Notes under the pieces: model-generated
Seen by the model: only the letters and a program-made list of their open reading frames with translations
What the model was told of the DNA's origin: nothing
Databases searched by the model: none
Origin: Methylophaga thiooxydans DMS010
Lineage (GTDB): Bacteria > Pseudomonadota > Gammaproteobacteria > Nitrosococcales > Methylophagaceae
DNA length: 64,000 bases
Direction of reading: 5' to 3'
Assembly: GCF_000156355.1 (NCBI RefSeq)
Contig: NZ_GG657899.1
Span: 175,910 to 239,909, forward strand
Shown: in pieces, positions 63,803 to 64,000 of the stretch
How the letters are laid out: each line of letters begins with the position of its first letter
Numbering within the stretch: the stretch's first letter is position 1
Made by a program: the position numbers and the translations under genes

Positions 63803-64000
63803 GTGAAGTTGGAAGATAACCATAATAAACAACTAAAATCATGCAGTTTGGTAGATCAATTACTGACTTTGCCCCAGTACCTGATTCCACAACACAGTCT
63901 GTCGGTACTTATGCACCGCTTGACTCAAAGTAACGTCACCTGGTTTAAAAACCTGTTTATTCGTTTCATCTGTTGGAAATTTAAGGTTAATTTGGATGAG
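63803..64000 (+). CDS. psd: Phosphatidylserine decarboxylase, N-terminal part (cut by window edge)
   Basis: Psd makes phosphatidylethanolamine. Only 66 residues are visible. They match the family start: a short helix, then LPQYLIPQHSLSVLMHRLT and the membrane-associated WFKNLFIRFICWKF stretch, with the pyruvoyl site beyond the window. The start is taken as the GTG at 63803, with GAGGGG six bases upstream; no in-frame ATG precedes the conserved part. TATACT at 63723-63728 could be its -10 box. Confidence 0.85.
   Translation, partial: MKLEDNHNKQLKSCSLVDQLLTLPQYLIPQHSLSVLMHRLTQSNVTWFKNLFIRFICWKFKVNLDE

Overview
The window is a typical gammaproteobacterial chromosome segment with no tRNA, rRNA, insertion sequence, integrase or CRISPR array that I can see. 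The assignment rests on the exbB-exbD-msbA-lpxK-Trm112-kdsB envelope cluster, lolC-lolD, RNase E, TmcA, SlyX, ApaG, and a polar-flagellum/chemotaxis operon of the Pseudomonas/Vibrio type (FlhF, FlhG, FliA, CheY, CheZ, CheA, CheB, MotC, MotD, ParC, ParP, CheW). GC content looks moderate by eye. A marine genus such as Methylophaga would fit, but nothing here proves it.

Layout. 1-8.0 kb: the N-terminal part of a PP2C phosphatase/protein kinase (cut by the window edge), an alkyltransferase-like DNA repair protein, RarD, an Lrp-family regulator divergent from leuA, a small secreted His-rich repeat protein, a LEA-type lipoprotein and a NhaP2-type antiporter. 8.1-14.1 kb: metH, slyX, tmcA. 14.0-19.6 kb, minus strand: a Rieske protein, a ketohexokinase-like sugar kinase, adk, an HDOD protein, a 46-residue small protein, sppA, a HAD phosphatase and rluC. 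20.1-22.8 kb: rne, with a leader of about 500 bases, and a small unknown gene. 22.8-29.8 kb, minus strand: kdsB, Trm112, lpxK, msbA, exbD, exbB, comEC. 29.9-40.5 kb: DUF2062, lolD, lolC, rpiA, ilvA, a second antiporter, a SIMPL protein, pgl-glk, apaG, a DUF2238 protein and a GYF/pentapeptide membrane protein.

40.6-63.7 kb is devoted to motility. A FliK-like protein, a free FlhB C-terminal domain and a REC-GGDEF-EAL c-di-GMP enzyme lie on the plus strand. They are followed by a near-continuous minus-strand block from a fliL-like gene (63.7 kb) down to a DUF2802 gene (44.6 kb). In transcription order this block encodes the C-ring (FliM, FliN), the export gate (FliO, P, Q, R, FlhB, FlhA), polar placement (FlhF, FlhG), sigma-28 (FliA), the chemotaxis core, the stator pair MotC/MotD and the array-positioning pair ParC/ParP. 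Gaps are mostly under 20 bases and many genes overlap by 1-8 bases. The window ends in the start of psd.

Most notable for follow-up: a leuA leader containing an anti-Shine-Dalgarno that can pair either with the leuA ribosome binding site or with a nearby hairpin arm; a long structured rne leader that folds its own ribosome binding site; a secreted protein built on four HPxHxMG motifs; a sugar kinase closely resembling animal ketohexokinase; a CheY-docking-like peptide present in CheZ and FliM and twice in CheA; and three genes of 46-59 codons, two of unknown function and one of the Trm112 family.
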